64,000 bases of DNA, taken from the NCBI GenBank assembly GCA_026413225.1, contig CM048591.1, forward strand, positions 47,823,803 to 47,887,802. Reading direction: 5' to 3'. Shown here in pieces: positions 1-24,147 of the stretch (position 1 is the first letter of the stretch; each line of letters opens with the position of its first letter). The position numbers were made by a program, and so were the translations under genes. Source of the DNA: Otis tarda. Taxonomy: Eukaryota > Chordata > Aves > Otidiformes > Otididae. The notes beneath the pieces are model-generated. The model had not been told where the DNA came from. It was given only the letters and a program-made list of their open reading frames with translations, and ran no database searches.

Positions 1-183
1 TCCTAGGTACAAAGTTCAGAATAAATCACTCAAGTGCTTTTCTACATAGTCTTTACAACAAAAAGTATCCAGTTCAGGGCAATGTAAAATTAAGCTTTAG
101 CAGTTATCTAATATTTTCCAGTTTATTTACTCCTCAGTATTAAAAAAAACCTAGTCACCAGATCCAAGATCACAGAAACTTAC

Positions 184-12043
<11,860 letters not shown>

Positions 12044-12097
12044 CTTCAGTGTCCGTGCTCTTCAAGGCTCCTCAGATAACTGTGGCAGGCAGCGTGT
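12044..12097 (-). other. SEMA4D: SEMA4D 5'-UTR part of the first coding exon
   Basis: Untranslated stretch before the ATG. Two acceptors are plausible on the minus strand: a TTTCTTCTACTGAAG context giving an exon start at 12097, and CCACAG giving one at 12079. The first has the better pyrimidine tract. Either implies a separate non-coding first exon upstream (to the right), which I could not find. Confidence 0.55.
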
Positions 12098-15000
12098 CTT
12101 CAGTAGAAGAAATTCAAATTGCAGGGAGTATTAGAGACTAGGCATTTCAGACCTTGAGAGCAGTGCAACAAGACAGGCTGGGAACAACCATAAAAGTACG
12201 TGCTTTTCAGCAGATCACTTCAAGGGAACACACATTTTCCAGGATGCTGCATACAGAGACTGCCCACACTCTCCACAGGCTGCAGAGCTGCTGAGAAGCG
12301 CAACTGAATGCATTCTTCTGGTTCGTCGCAGAAATAAATGATGCTGTGAAGAGAGAAGGGGAGCAAGAAGTAAAAGAGAAAACAAACAGAGTATTGCCAA
12401 AAATAGCATGTGGTATGCACTGATCTTGCAATACTTCTACAGTAGTCTGCATAGCTTAATTCGGATAAAGAGTACACTAATTGTTGAAAATACAATTCTT
12501 AAAAACAAGCCACACATTACATGGCAAATAGGCAAGAATTGAAAGCATTAATTTCAATCTAGAATGCCAAGTACAACTATTTGGAATTGCCATTTATGTT
12601 TAATGCACAAAATTCAAATCTAGTATAAGTATTTTCTTACTTTTAATAGTGAGTCAAAGAAAATCCCACCCTTCTGATACATGATAAATAAAGGTAACAA
12701 AAATCACTATGGGTAAGTTCACAGAGCAAAGGACATGAGAAGCGCAGCATTTATCTCAAGCATTGGTTATACAAATCTGGCATACCTCCCATCCTTGGGA
12801 TCTTACAAACAAAACATGTCACTTTTAGCAAAGTTTTTTCATGCTACTAATATACTCAAAGTGTCTGGGTGCAGAAAGAAATGCAGCTGTGGACACAAAG
12901 GGCTAATGCACTGTATACAGAACTAAAGGGAGAAAATGCTTAAATACTAGAACTACTAGATAGTCCTACGAAAACCACTCTGTCTCTGAGCCATCTATTA
13001 CTCCGAAGCCCAGCAAGGGCTCCGTCCTCAGCAAATAACAAAATCATTCACTGCTTTCTACACCATCTCTCACAAGTCTCCACCGCTCCCATCTTCCTAC
13101 AACCATGCCTATGGTCCAGATTTGTACAAGTACTTGCCCGGAAAATCAAGTGCATTTATCAATGAGTAGATTATTGCATATAGATGAACTCTGGGGGCTG
13201 TACACTGAGGGGTGGGAGGTATGAAAAAAGTGCATTGTTATTGGCAGCTAGGCACAGAAGGTGGTAGATTTATGCCACGTTGTAGCCTGAGACACTAGTG
13301 TGACACTACTAAGAGACACACCACAATCCAAGATAACCGATAATACCTACAGGTTATCCAGCATGAGGGCAAGGGAGAGTTACAAAATCCTTCATAGCAT
13401 TTAAGGAGCAGCACTTGAGGAGCACAGAATTAAAGGACTAAGGCAAAGATGCAACAAGAATATCTCTCTATCAAGAATATCAGGTGCGATGCTGACAGCC
13501 TCTTTGGGAGGGAGAGGCCCCGGGTTTAAGCAGGGAAAGGCAAGGAACCTCGGGGAAATGCAGCCAGCGGATTTGCTATGAACACAGAAGTAACACGGCT
13601 GAGTAGAAGATGGACAAATACACAAGAAGCTTTTACACATGGTTCACTAAATGATCACAGGCAAGGTTAAAAAAAAAAATTAAAATCTCTTATTCCTATA
13701 AATCTTTTGTCTACTAACAAAAAACCTACACAAAACCACAACTTGCTCAAGCTGAACTTGTGACAATTTTTTTAATGTTTTTTTTTTTAGTTTTGGTAAG
13801 CACTTTGGATCAGATCCAACTGTTTGTAATGGATCATATAAACCATTTTGGTTTTTAAGGCATCATATTTTCAGTTAAGCTCACTAGGCTTGTTTGTCTT
13901 GTCTTGTGTCCTTCCTGTTTATCATACATTCCACATTTTGCTTTCCAACACATTAAGAAGGTGTCCTCTCATCAGAGTTGCAAGGTATCACACAAACATA
14001 TTCTGAGGCAAATAGCTTTACAAGTAAGTAGAGAGTGAACAGCAGTTCAATGATTAAGATCAAGGCAGTTTAGCAATTTTATTTTAATAGAAATGTAAAG
14101 GGGGGAAGCGTAGTTTGAAAAAAGATCTTTGAGCCATTATTTCTACACAGCGCTCATTTTTTTAGACCACCTTTTGTTACTGAAAAAACTCCATGTAATG
14201 ACTAAATCCCCATTAACTCTTGTTTTTTTTAAAAAAAAAAGAAACAGCCAGAACATAATTATTCAGTACCAGTCCCAATGATATGCAATTGTTTATGTAT
14301 TTGTTTAATACGTATAAACATATAATACCATACTGTAGAGAATATCCAAAGGAGCCTTCTGTAAAAAGAAGTCCTGCAAATCTTCTGGACTTTATAAAAA
14401 GGATAATTATGAGCCTCCCTACAGCCATACTTACACTCCTACCCTAGCTTACCTATCTCAGAAAATACAAAATGACAACAAAATAAAACAAACGACATGA
14501 CCTTCTGAAGAAGACAAAAGGTCTGCTTGGGTTAGTTAGGTTTAGTTAGTGCCTACTTCACTGTGCGCTTCACACAAAGCAGAAATCTGTCATTGCGTTC
14601 CCACTGTACAGGTTTGCAAAACAGCTCCTTTTTCACATTAGTAGGTTTGACTTGTGGGACATTATATGTTGATCTGAGGTAAAATTTTGCATGTCAAAAA
14701 AGTGGATGAGATAGTCTACAGTGAACGTTACATGCCCAGTTGTGCAAGATCCACTTTCTTCTCATTCCTATCAGTTTAAATAGAGATGAAAATGCACTCA
14801 GGACCTTGTCCTTTAATTTATCCTTCAATTTAATTACTCTCTCCCCCTCCTCCCTTCCCTGTGTTGAAAATTACCTGGAATAACTCCTTCGTTGGCATTC
14901 ACTGGGAAGTCATCCATAATCTAATATGAACCTGTTTTTACATAACACAAGGGGTAGAAGTAGAGGGGATGGGAAAGAGCAGAGCAGAGCAGAGCAGAGC

Positions 15001-16379
15001 AGAGCAGAGCAGAGAAAAAAAAAGGCCCAAACAATGGCCTGATTTCCAAATTAGCTCAGCTTCCTCAGTGTTCACTTGCTTTGATTAGATTTGAGTGCTC
15101 TGCATTTCTGAAAAGTTAGGTGTCCTAATGCTTTAGGTTTTAGTCCTAAAAATGAGCCACAGTTTGCTTGAAAACAAGAATATTTAAGAAGTAAAGCAGA
15201 AAGAAACTTGAAACACTTAGTTACATAATTAAACTCTAATTAAAAGTTACCATAGGTCTGGTTTTCTGTTTTCTGTAAAACTGCTGCAAATTTTCTGAGG
15301 TAAATTTAAACCAGTAATTTTAATTGAGACACTCTGGTGCTGATGATTTTAAATCAATGTATGGTGACAAACTGGAGCAAAATAATACATACACTACTGA
15401 CATGAGTTTTCCATAATACTTGTATTTACGTTGACTAAAAACAGGGCAACTACAGAAGAAGAAACAGTCAACAGAGCTCCTGTCAGTTTGGCAGAGCACA
15501 GCTGGAAATTCAGAGCTGTGAACATTCCCACTGACATGGATAATTTTAGTGCACAGGCAGGAAGAGACACATTTCTGCTCTCTCAAAGGACAGAAAATCA
15601 AAACTGCTGGAAAGAAAAAAATTCAGGCTGCCTACGTGCTAATAGGGAATACTAGCACAAATCATGAAAGCAGGGACTTGCGATGGCATATCTTGACTGT
15701 TATGAAGATTAAAAAACATTTGGCTCTGACATCGCCTGTGTCAGCAGGTGATGTGTTTTACTTCACCATCTAGAAAAATGCAGAATGTTAGCCCTGCTAT
15801 GGGAGAAACTGAAAAACCAACAATGGGAAGACGACTGCCATCTTTCCCATTCTCCAAGACACAGCGGCAAAGTAAGTACAAAGAGGTACTTGTGAACACA
15901 GAATTTCATCTTTCACAGATATCAATTCAGCAACCCGTATCAGTATAAAATTATTTTTTTCACAAGTAATAAAGCACATCATCATAAACTCAGAGGTCAG
16001 TGTCTTCTTCCCAATCAGTATGGTAAAGCTGGATTCAAGTGTGCATCTTGTGCATGCAATACTTGCACAAACTATCTAAATTCTGGAATTTCAAAGTTAG
16101 GAAATGCTCAATTTTGCAACCCTGGTTTTGAAATATTTTTTTCTTCTAATACATACTTAGTTGCATTGTGCAACTTCTGAATTCTGCTTAATGGAAACTG
16201 CTTAATGGATCTACCTTTATCTTCTCTATGAAGGTTAAATTTACTGACACACCCACATGAAGTGACTGGGCCTGACTAACAGGCCTGAGCCAGAGTTGAC
16301 CCATGGATGATCCGTACGGCATTGCTGTGGTCAGCAGGATTGTGCTGTTTTAATTGTAACTCCTTCAGTATACACAGAG
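12098..16379. other. Non-coding stretch upstream of the SEMA4D start
   Basis: No gene recognised on either strand. Probably 5' intron of SEMA4D. It holds the AGAGC microsatellite and short poly-T/poly-A runs near 13770 and 14222. Confidence 0.6.
14976..15024. repeat. (AGAGC)n microsatellite
   Basis: Almost ten perfect copies of the pentamer AGAGC, followed by a short poly-A run. Likely variable in length between individuals. Confidence 0.97.
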
Positions 16380-16590
16380 TGTGAGACAGAACATAAGAAA
16401 AATAAGTAACAAGTCCTTAGCCTTGTGTATGAACAAACAGGAGATAGTCAAGAGAGAAGTGTTACACCACAACAGCTCCCTTGTTTCCTCTTTTGAGCTC
16501 TGGCCAAGCTCTAGAGCGGGGTGGGGGCAACAGGATAGCTGAAACGAGATGATTCTGATTTTAGAGTTATTAAAGTTGTTTATTTAGCAC

Positions 16591-16597
16591 TATAAAA
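16591..16597 (+). promoter_or_regulatory. TATA box of the solo LTR
   Basis: TATAAAAGG in the middle of the LTR, about 290 bp before its AATAAA; transcription would start near 16620. Confidence 0.55.
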
Positions 16598-16884
16598 GGC
16601 TGGACCCTCTTGCAGCAACTTTGGAGACCTCACCTACGAGTGGACACACTGCATAGGATCTCCCAGTTGCTGGGACAGGTTCTCCAAATTCTCGCTGCAA
16701 CTGGGGCTCCTCAGCAACTGTGGATCTGGATGATGATAACGTATTAATAGGGCAATTGGTGATGTATCTTTCTTAGTCACTATACTTATTTTCATGTAGT
16801 AATGATTAGATGCATTACCTTTAAATGCTATTACTGTTAATTTGTTGTTAATCACTACTAATCCTCTATTACTTTCTCTATTTA

Positions 16885-16890
16885 AATAAA
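16885..16890 (+). terminator. Poly-A signal of the solo LTR
   Basis: AATAAA followed by a GT-rich stretch about 25-40 bp later, as in the R-U5 part of an LTR. Confidence 0.5.
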
Positions 16891-18299
16891 TCAAATGAAA
16901 CAATTTTATAGAGCATTCTGGTATTTGAATCTTTTATGCTGATCCTGCTCTAAGGTAACACACCACAACAGTCAGCATTATAGCTGGGAACTTCACAATT
17001 GCCAAGAAATGATCATTAGCGCCACAAAGCATCCAGCCTCTCCCTGCAGAAAGTCAAACAGGCACTGGCCCTCCTGGCCTAATCCTGCCACTCTTTTCAT
17101 GACTGCCCAGGCACACCAAGTGTTCACATTGTTTTCCTCCCATTTTGTATTGCACTTCATTCTCCTCCTCAGGGTTACCTTTTCTTGCAGTCCCCCACCC
17201 ACTCTATCCTTATGCTCCCATCCGCACTGCTGCCACCGCCTCCTCCCCAACACAAGCAGCACACAACTACATGACCAAAGGTGATGCAAGTCATGCTGAG
17301 GCTGCCAGAAAATTATTTGGGCAAGAAGGAAGACCTTCTAACATATACACTCCCCTACCTCACCATGAAATCACTTTCACACCACTCACTGCCCAGGCAC
17401 AGCAAATGAGGGCCTCACAGTAAGCGACAACTCACTGCAAGGCAGCCTCCCTCCCCAATGCCGGGGGCAAAAAGCCACGGCAGGTTTCCCAAGTAGCCTA
17501 CTCTTGCTATTTTTAGATTAAATAAGTAAATAAAATAAGCATTTGTAAAATTTGTACATTACTACGATGAAGGATATGAAACTCAATACGTGGAGACAGG
17601 CAAATTAACAAGCTAATTTCTTCCTCCAGCAGAAAAGGGTGAAGTTAGAGGATTCATCTGTCAAAGGGCATAAATCACAATTTATCCTGAAATAACTTTC
17701 TTCAAAGGGTTTTGAAAGCTTTAACAGAATACAGACCTGCTTCAATGTTTATTGCTGTCTATTTGATAACAAAGATTTTAAGGCTTCATACATGAAAAAA
17801 GAAACCACAGAACTCCCACTGTGACATTTTGCTTAAACTCATTTTTTTCAATTTGCCCAAAGTTTTGTTTACAAAAATAGAAGAAAAAGCTAGCAACACC
17901 TGTATTTCAAGTAACCAAAATCACACAGTAAGAAATGTACAATTTACCGTCAAAGCTGAGTTTTATTTACATAGTTTATTTTAGACCAGTAAGGACAGGC
18001 TGGATATATCCTTTGCTTTAGTTCTCACCCTTTCAAAACCTCAAGCACAGTGCCATTTTTAGACTGTCTCAAAAAAGCCCATCATTTTTACAATCTTTTT
18101 CTTATTACACAATACGTATGAACCCATCTTCTGCTGAGGTAAGTTAAAACCTCAAACTAGCAGACCAGTAGCCCTTTATGACTAACATGCATGTAGAACA
18201 CGAGATTACTTAAATTTCTAACTGTAGCCAAAATACTTTGTAGTTGCTAGGTGCCTACAAATTAGATCAAGCTTTTTAAGATAATTCGATGTGGTCTTT

Positions 18300-18329
18300 A
18301 CCTCCACCACAAAGTTTGCTGGTGGAGGT
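18300..18329. repeat. Hairpin with 10-bp perfect arms
   Basis: ACCTCCACCA at 18300-18309 pairs with TGGTGGAGGT at 18320-18329. The 10-nt interior (CAAAGTTTGC) can extend the stem by four pairs past one bulged base. Confidence 0.85.
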
Positions 18330-21300
18330 GCACTAGTGCTAAAGGAGGATAAAACTTCTGAGGAAACTGAAATTCCCAGTTTTAGTCTGAAACCTTCTGT
18401 GAAGACAGAAATTTAATATTTTCCTGAATCTGCACAACAAATACGCCATCAAGTAGTACTCAGGAAACTAATGCTTGGGAGACAAAGTATTATACAAAAA
18501 AATAAACCCAACAAAGATTACAAGAAGACAAATAGATTAAAACTCTTATTTTTCAGATTATTATGGGTGGATTGTTAGAAATATCATGTTAGCTTTCAGT
18601 TCTGGAGAGCAACATGAAAGAGCAGATGAGTTTGCTTCTGCTTACTTTGTCTTTCTTTAAGAAAGCTAACTCTGGCCTTGGACAAGTCAACCTCTGAGCT
18701 ATCACAGGTTGTGAGCACTGCCGTGGTTCTTCAGCCTGGCTGCATAGAAGCAAACTAAACAGAAACAATTAATCTAAGACTTAATGGATGATCAGCGGGA
18801 TCCAACCACAGCTGCAGTGCCAGCACCTTCTTCTAACTTGAGTTTGGGCTATCCCAAATTCAGAATTCAAGAGCTGCCCAGGGGAGAGATGTGGTTTAAG
18901 ATCCTTTTCTGCCTCACTGCATTCTCCCAGATATTGAACCTATGTTGTGACAGTGTCAGTGCTGCAGTGAGAACTGTTCCAATGACCAAGAAAAAGCCCC
19001 TGAAATTCCAAGTCAATCTTCCCCTACCACTTAAACATACTCTCACAATTTAAAAAAATATTGCTCAGCTTCTTCCTCATTTCTTCTCGGACTCATAGGA
19101 CTGAGTCACTATTTCAAAGTTATTTGAAGATGCCTACTGGCAACTAATGGCACTCACAAAAGTACCTGCATGTGTAAATCAACATGCATGCTTTAAAAAC
19201 AACAAAAAAACCCTCAACCAACCAAACAAAAAAACCCAAAAAACTATCCTAGTTGTCCAGAAACACTTTCAAAGATACAAACCGCTCTGAAAGCAAGCCC
19301 AGTACCCTCTCACACACGAGCTGCATAACACAAGAGAGCTGCAATCCTGAACCAGACCTTTCAGTGGTAACCAAAGCACATGTAAACATATACTACGTTC
19401 CCAAAAGTAGTCCCTTTCCTGGTAAGTTTCTTGAGAAGTAGTCTGGTCTTGAAGCAAAACAAAGTAATAAACTGAGCTTACCATTAAATCCTTATTTATG
19501 TTTTCCCATATGAATTAAGTCCCTAGTGTTCTTGCAGTGTATTTATTTGTTTTACTAACAAAGACATCTGTAACACACCCACCTTTGCTGCGGGGGTACC
19601 CCTCGTTTCACTGTACGTACCTGCCTCCCCTTGGAGCCTCCCACACACCCCTGGAGCTGGAGAGCAGCCAGAAACACGTCCTTTCTGCAAAGAGATAAGA
19701 AATGGGGTTTGACATCATTACCACATAAACCCAAAGGGCAAGTCTTGATATGAGAATTATAAATCCTCTCCCAAAAAGTTTGGCTTTCATTTCTCAGATT
19801 AATAAGACAGAAGGTTTCTCACTGAAACTAGAACTGATACACTTGCATCCAGTGAGCCAAGACCCTGATGCTGCACTTAACACAAAAACCTGCTAAGTCA
19901 TCCTTATAAAAAGCATACACACCAGCCCTTTTCAAATTCAATTTGTTTCCTCTATCCTAAGCTGGCCGGTAACTACTTAGTAAAAAATTATTCAGCATTT
20001 GCATTGCAGTAGCAATTATTGATCCTGGCAAGAGTCTGAGACCCCTCTTACACTGGTATGGGACATAAGAGGAACCTCAGAAAGGCTGGACACCACCCAT
20101 CCCCACAAACGATTACCTTTACTAAATCCATACAAAGCAGCTCCAACACTTGCCTGCATTACTGAATGACTGCGTTACGCACAAGCTTAGAACAAGAGTA
20201 TCTGGATATTTAAGACAAAATCTCGCAGGTTCATAGTTATTTTTGTGTAATCAAAGAAAACGGTGGGCCACTCTGAAGCCATCACGACAGGGCACATTAT
20301 TCATTTATACCAACACTACTCTAGGTAATGTAATTCTAAATATGCAGACTTATAAAACTGTTAGATCAGCTCATACTTAGCATATTTATTCCCAACTGCT
20401 TTTACAAGGGATAACATTTTTTAAATGCAAGTAACCACGGATGATCTGGTCTGATCTGGATTTCACTGAAGACAACAATAAGAGGGTTCCCACCAATCCA
20501 AGTGGTAAAAGAGTGTGCCTAAAAAAAGTCTCCATTGCACATCTGAAGGCTTCATTCATGATCCAGAATATTATAACGAAAGGCTCACAAAACAGAAGGC
20601 CACAAAAGAAACAGGCCAGACAAAATTACCAGACACAGCTCAATATTGCAGGGTCTCTAAGGAAAGGGAGAATATATGGTCTTCTCAAAGGCACAGTGTC
20701 CATCTAGTCCTTCAACAGTGCATGGTTTGTTGCTGCCAGTACGGTAGCAGGGATCAAACAGGTACACCAAACACACTTTCGCTTACAAAAAAAAAAAAAA
20801 ATTCAAAATCTTTTGGCTGTGTTATATAGAGGAAAATCTAATCTGACTTTCCTCACAATGTTTTTTCAACAAGATACCTTATGGAAATCCATTGACCATC
20901 TATACTATTACCTGCTGGATGTTTTTCACAAGTACTAAGAGGATATAACTGACCTATTTTTGCTGTAAAAACAATAGTCCACCCCTCTGCTGGAAAAAAC
21001 AGAGCAGACAAATCATGACTCATCCAACCAGTTATGAAGCTCTCCATGAACGAGCTTACACCAGATCATCTCTATGGCTGTAGCTACACAATATTTAGGT
21101 GGAGAGTTAAAATTTACAAAAATTGCTGCTTGCCACAAGAGGCTACCAATCACCACAGTCACTATTGCGAAGTAGAGTGTTCAGATCCCAGAGTGCTTCC
21201 TTACTGTTTACTCCTTGCAGAGGAAACAAAATCATCCGTTTATGCTGTAGGTACCTTAAGGGAAAAAGAAAATTATCTTTCGCCTCTGCTGAAAAAGGAC

Positions 21301-22448
21301 TTCTAGCAGCCCGTGGCTCATACGAGCACTTTCATGATAATGAAGCACTTGCCCCTAAATAAACAGCTACAGTAGGTGTCAAACTGCTCATGAAAACCCT
21401 TACAGCAAATTAGCTGACCTGCAGACTTCACTAGCTCTCAAAATGGCCTGTCATGGAGATTTCTACATCCCCACAATTGGCTCCAGATTTCTCAGCCAGG
21501 GTCTGAGGCTACTGCGGACCTAAAAGCCAGGTGGGTAGGCAGCTGGAGCCCAGGCCAGCTCTTGGCCAGCCCCTCGATCTCTGCAGAGGTGGGGAGAAGC
21601 AGAACAGCCACGGGGACTTCAACGCGGCAGCACCTCAGCTCAAGAACTTGGCTTCCATGAGCCACACATCCCTCCTTGGTCTGCCCCTCAGGAAGGGACC
21701 ACTAACTGTTGGTGCTCCTGTCAGAGAAGCCCACGGACACAGGGCCAGGTGTGAGGGCAGCTGGGCTCAGGTGAAGGGTGGTTTGCAAGCCAGGGCTGAT
21801 TCCTCTCCTTTGATCACGCTGCCACTGGCTGCCTGTCTGGACAACACCTGTAGTCACACTACGCACATGAGTAACTACTCACAGCTTGCCAAAAGCTATG
21901 ACATAATTAAGCCCTTTAATCCCACTAGGACTGAATACAAAATTAACATCCGTGCAAGCACTGCTGGTTTGCAGGTACCCTTCAGGTCCTCTTCTTTGAC
22001 CCAAGCTTCACCAGCGATCCTTTAAAAGCAGGCACTGCAGGAGCTCTCTAACAAACTTTAAACGCTGTCAGGTTTTAAGAGTGAAAAATGTATTTCAGTG
22101 TAAACCTAACGGGAAAAAAAAACCCTGTTTCTTCTGATAACAATTACTTAAGCTTGGGGGGAAGGTATAGGGACTACAAAAAATTACACCAAGAAAAGCT
22201 CATTATTTTGACAACTGTGACTAAGTCCTCAAAGATTAAAGAAAACACCTACTGGATTATAAATGAAAGACAGCCTGGAATATATTATGTAGAGTAACAT
22301 GATAATCACCTTAAGGAAACCTTCATATATGTGTGTTTGCATATATTTAACGTATTTATTTATTTCAGGACTTTCTTCTCATCTGTCAAATTCCAAAGCA
22401 CATTAATCTATTACAAGGTACTTCTGACTATCACAGCCTACTTGCATT

Positions 22449-22516
22449 AAAAAAAACAACAAAAACAACAACAACAAAAAAAAAACCACAAAAAAAACCC
22501 AAACCAAACCAAACCC
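22449..22516. repeat. A/C-rich low-complexity tract
   Basis: Poly-A passing into CAA and CAAA repeats and then AACC units. Simple sequence only. Confidence 0.9.
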
Positions 22517-24123
22517 CACACAGCTTGTATTACTTCCTTCTGCATATCAATTACCATCCAGACCAGAAGCATTTCTTTCTTTAGTTCTCTATGCAGGCAT
22601 ATGCCTGCTGTAACCAGGTCCTAGGGATTCTAGATGAGAAGCAGGAGAAAGGAAACACAGAGGAAAACTAGCTTATAAGCACATTTTAATTACTCAGAGA
22701 ACTCTTTGGGAGACCATGGAGGCAAACTTAAAAGTTTGGGAACCTTTGTAGTAGCGCAGCACTATTTACCAACCTTACCGAAGTGCAATTTCCAGATCAA
22801 TACTTTGATGTTTGCAAACAGAGGTATATTTGCTACCCATATCTCGTCAGTCACAACCTGTATGTGCTAGCTTTCCCAGAAAAACTATTTTAAATGCTTG
22901 TACAGAAGCCACAGGTAAAGCTGACACACAGATATAAATAGCTAATGCTACATACGCTGGCCACAGCCAGCACACTAAAAACGTTCCTGCGAATGCTATG
23001 TGTGGTTTTAGACTTTTAAAATAAAGTAACTACATGAAGAGGCAGGCTAGACTACAAAATTCAAGAACTGTGTGTATTATCAGCGCTTTATTTTAATAAC
23101 TGGGTAGTTGACACATGAAAATAACTGCTGCTGACTACAGCAATTTCCATAGCTCCTACTCTCTCGCAATGGGACTGGTGACGATACCTGCTAATCACTT
23201 GTGCAAGACATTAGGGGGAAAAGAGTCAAGTAACAATCACTACAGCATTTACAGAGCAAAGCCTCAAATGTTTTTCCACTTTCTCACTTATAAAGCTTCA
23301 TTTTTCATAAAGATATCTTTACTTCACAGCACAATTTACTGGCCTATCAACATCCCCCCATTTTTTTCTGAATGTTATGTTAAAGGAAAGATAGGTTTGC
23401 CTTGGGCCTGACTTTATGGGCATGAGCTTTAACCTCAAGCAGAGCCCTGTGCTAAACCGTGTTGTTTTGGAACAACAAAACAGAAAAGCCCTTTTATGTC
23501 TCAAAGAGACATTTTAATTTAGCCCAAATTGGACTGGGATCTTAAGCTTTCAATTCCCCCATCACCCTGACACTCCTCAGATCTCACAAGCACCCCCAAA
23601 AGGCCAAGAACATGGAGACTCTCATGGAGGCAGGACTGATAAGAACCCCTCCCTGTGTCCCAGTGACAATACCAAGGTTGGCCAGCTACTGCTGAGAGCA
23701 GAGTTCCTCCACTTTTAAGGATGTTAAAGAGAAATGGTAATTAAGCAACTTAACTTCCAAAAAAATCAGATGAGAGCATTCATTATATTATCTATACATC
23801 TCTACGCTTCTCCAGGAAAGGATTTGAGTGCATTTCACAATTCTAACTTTCCTACAGTTACAACATCAATTATCAACACAGGATTATTTTAATACAATTT
23901 TAATAAAAAACTTGGCAGTGGTTCTGAATCAAATTCCAATAAAGACAGAGGGCACCAGACTACAACTGTGTGAGACCAAGAACCACAGAGCACTAGAGAA
24001 AGGAAAGGAGGGTGCACAACTGCACAAAAAAAAATAGCAAATACCAGCATTTCAGCTTCAGATTGAACTTTTTAAAACACCACTTTAGGGACATATAAAA
24101 TTTCTATGTACTTGCAACAGGGT

Positions 24124-24147
24124 ACATTTGCTTAGGGAAGCAAATGT
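24124..24147. repeat. Hairpin with 10-bp perfect arms and 4-nt loop
   Basis: ACATTTGCTT and AAGCAAATGT around the loop AGGG. Both arms carry an ATTTGC/GCAAAT core, half of an octamer site. Confidence 0.85.

Larger units (their letters stand above)
16380..16970 (+). mobile_element. Solo LTR of an avian endogenous retrovirus (probable)
   Basis: About 590 bp with the order of parts of a retroviral LTR: TG-type start, TATAAAAGG box at 16591, an R-like region with a tRNA-like alternating GC-rich block, the poly-A signal AATAAA at 16885, a GT-rich end (GCATTCTGGTATTTG) and a closing ...CCACAACA. The block around 16740-16860 (GGCAATTGGTGATGTATCTTTCTT and following, AT-rich) resembles what I recall of avian class III-type LTR ends. 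No internal region is next to it, hence solo. No target-site duplication could be found with these borders, so the 5' end is uncertain. Confidence 0.6.

Noticed and set aside
16380..16970. Second complete provirus at the solo LTR
   Set aside because: No primer-binding site, gag or pol follows the LTR, and no partner LTR was found on either side.
21531..22025. Open reading frame of 164 codons on the plus strand
   Set aside because: Lies in a GC-richer patch where stops are rarer; no domain or signal, no conserved look.
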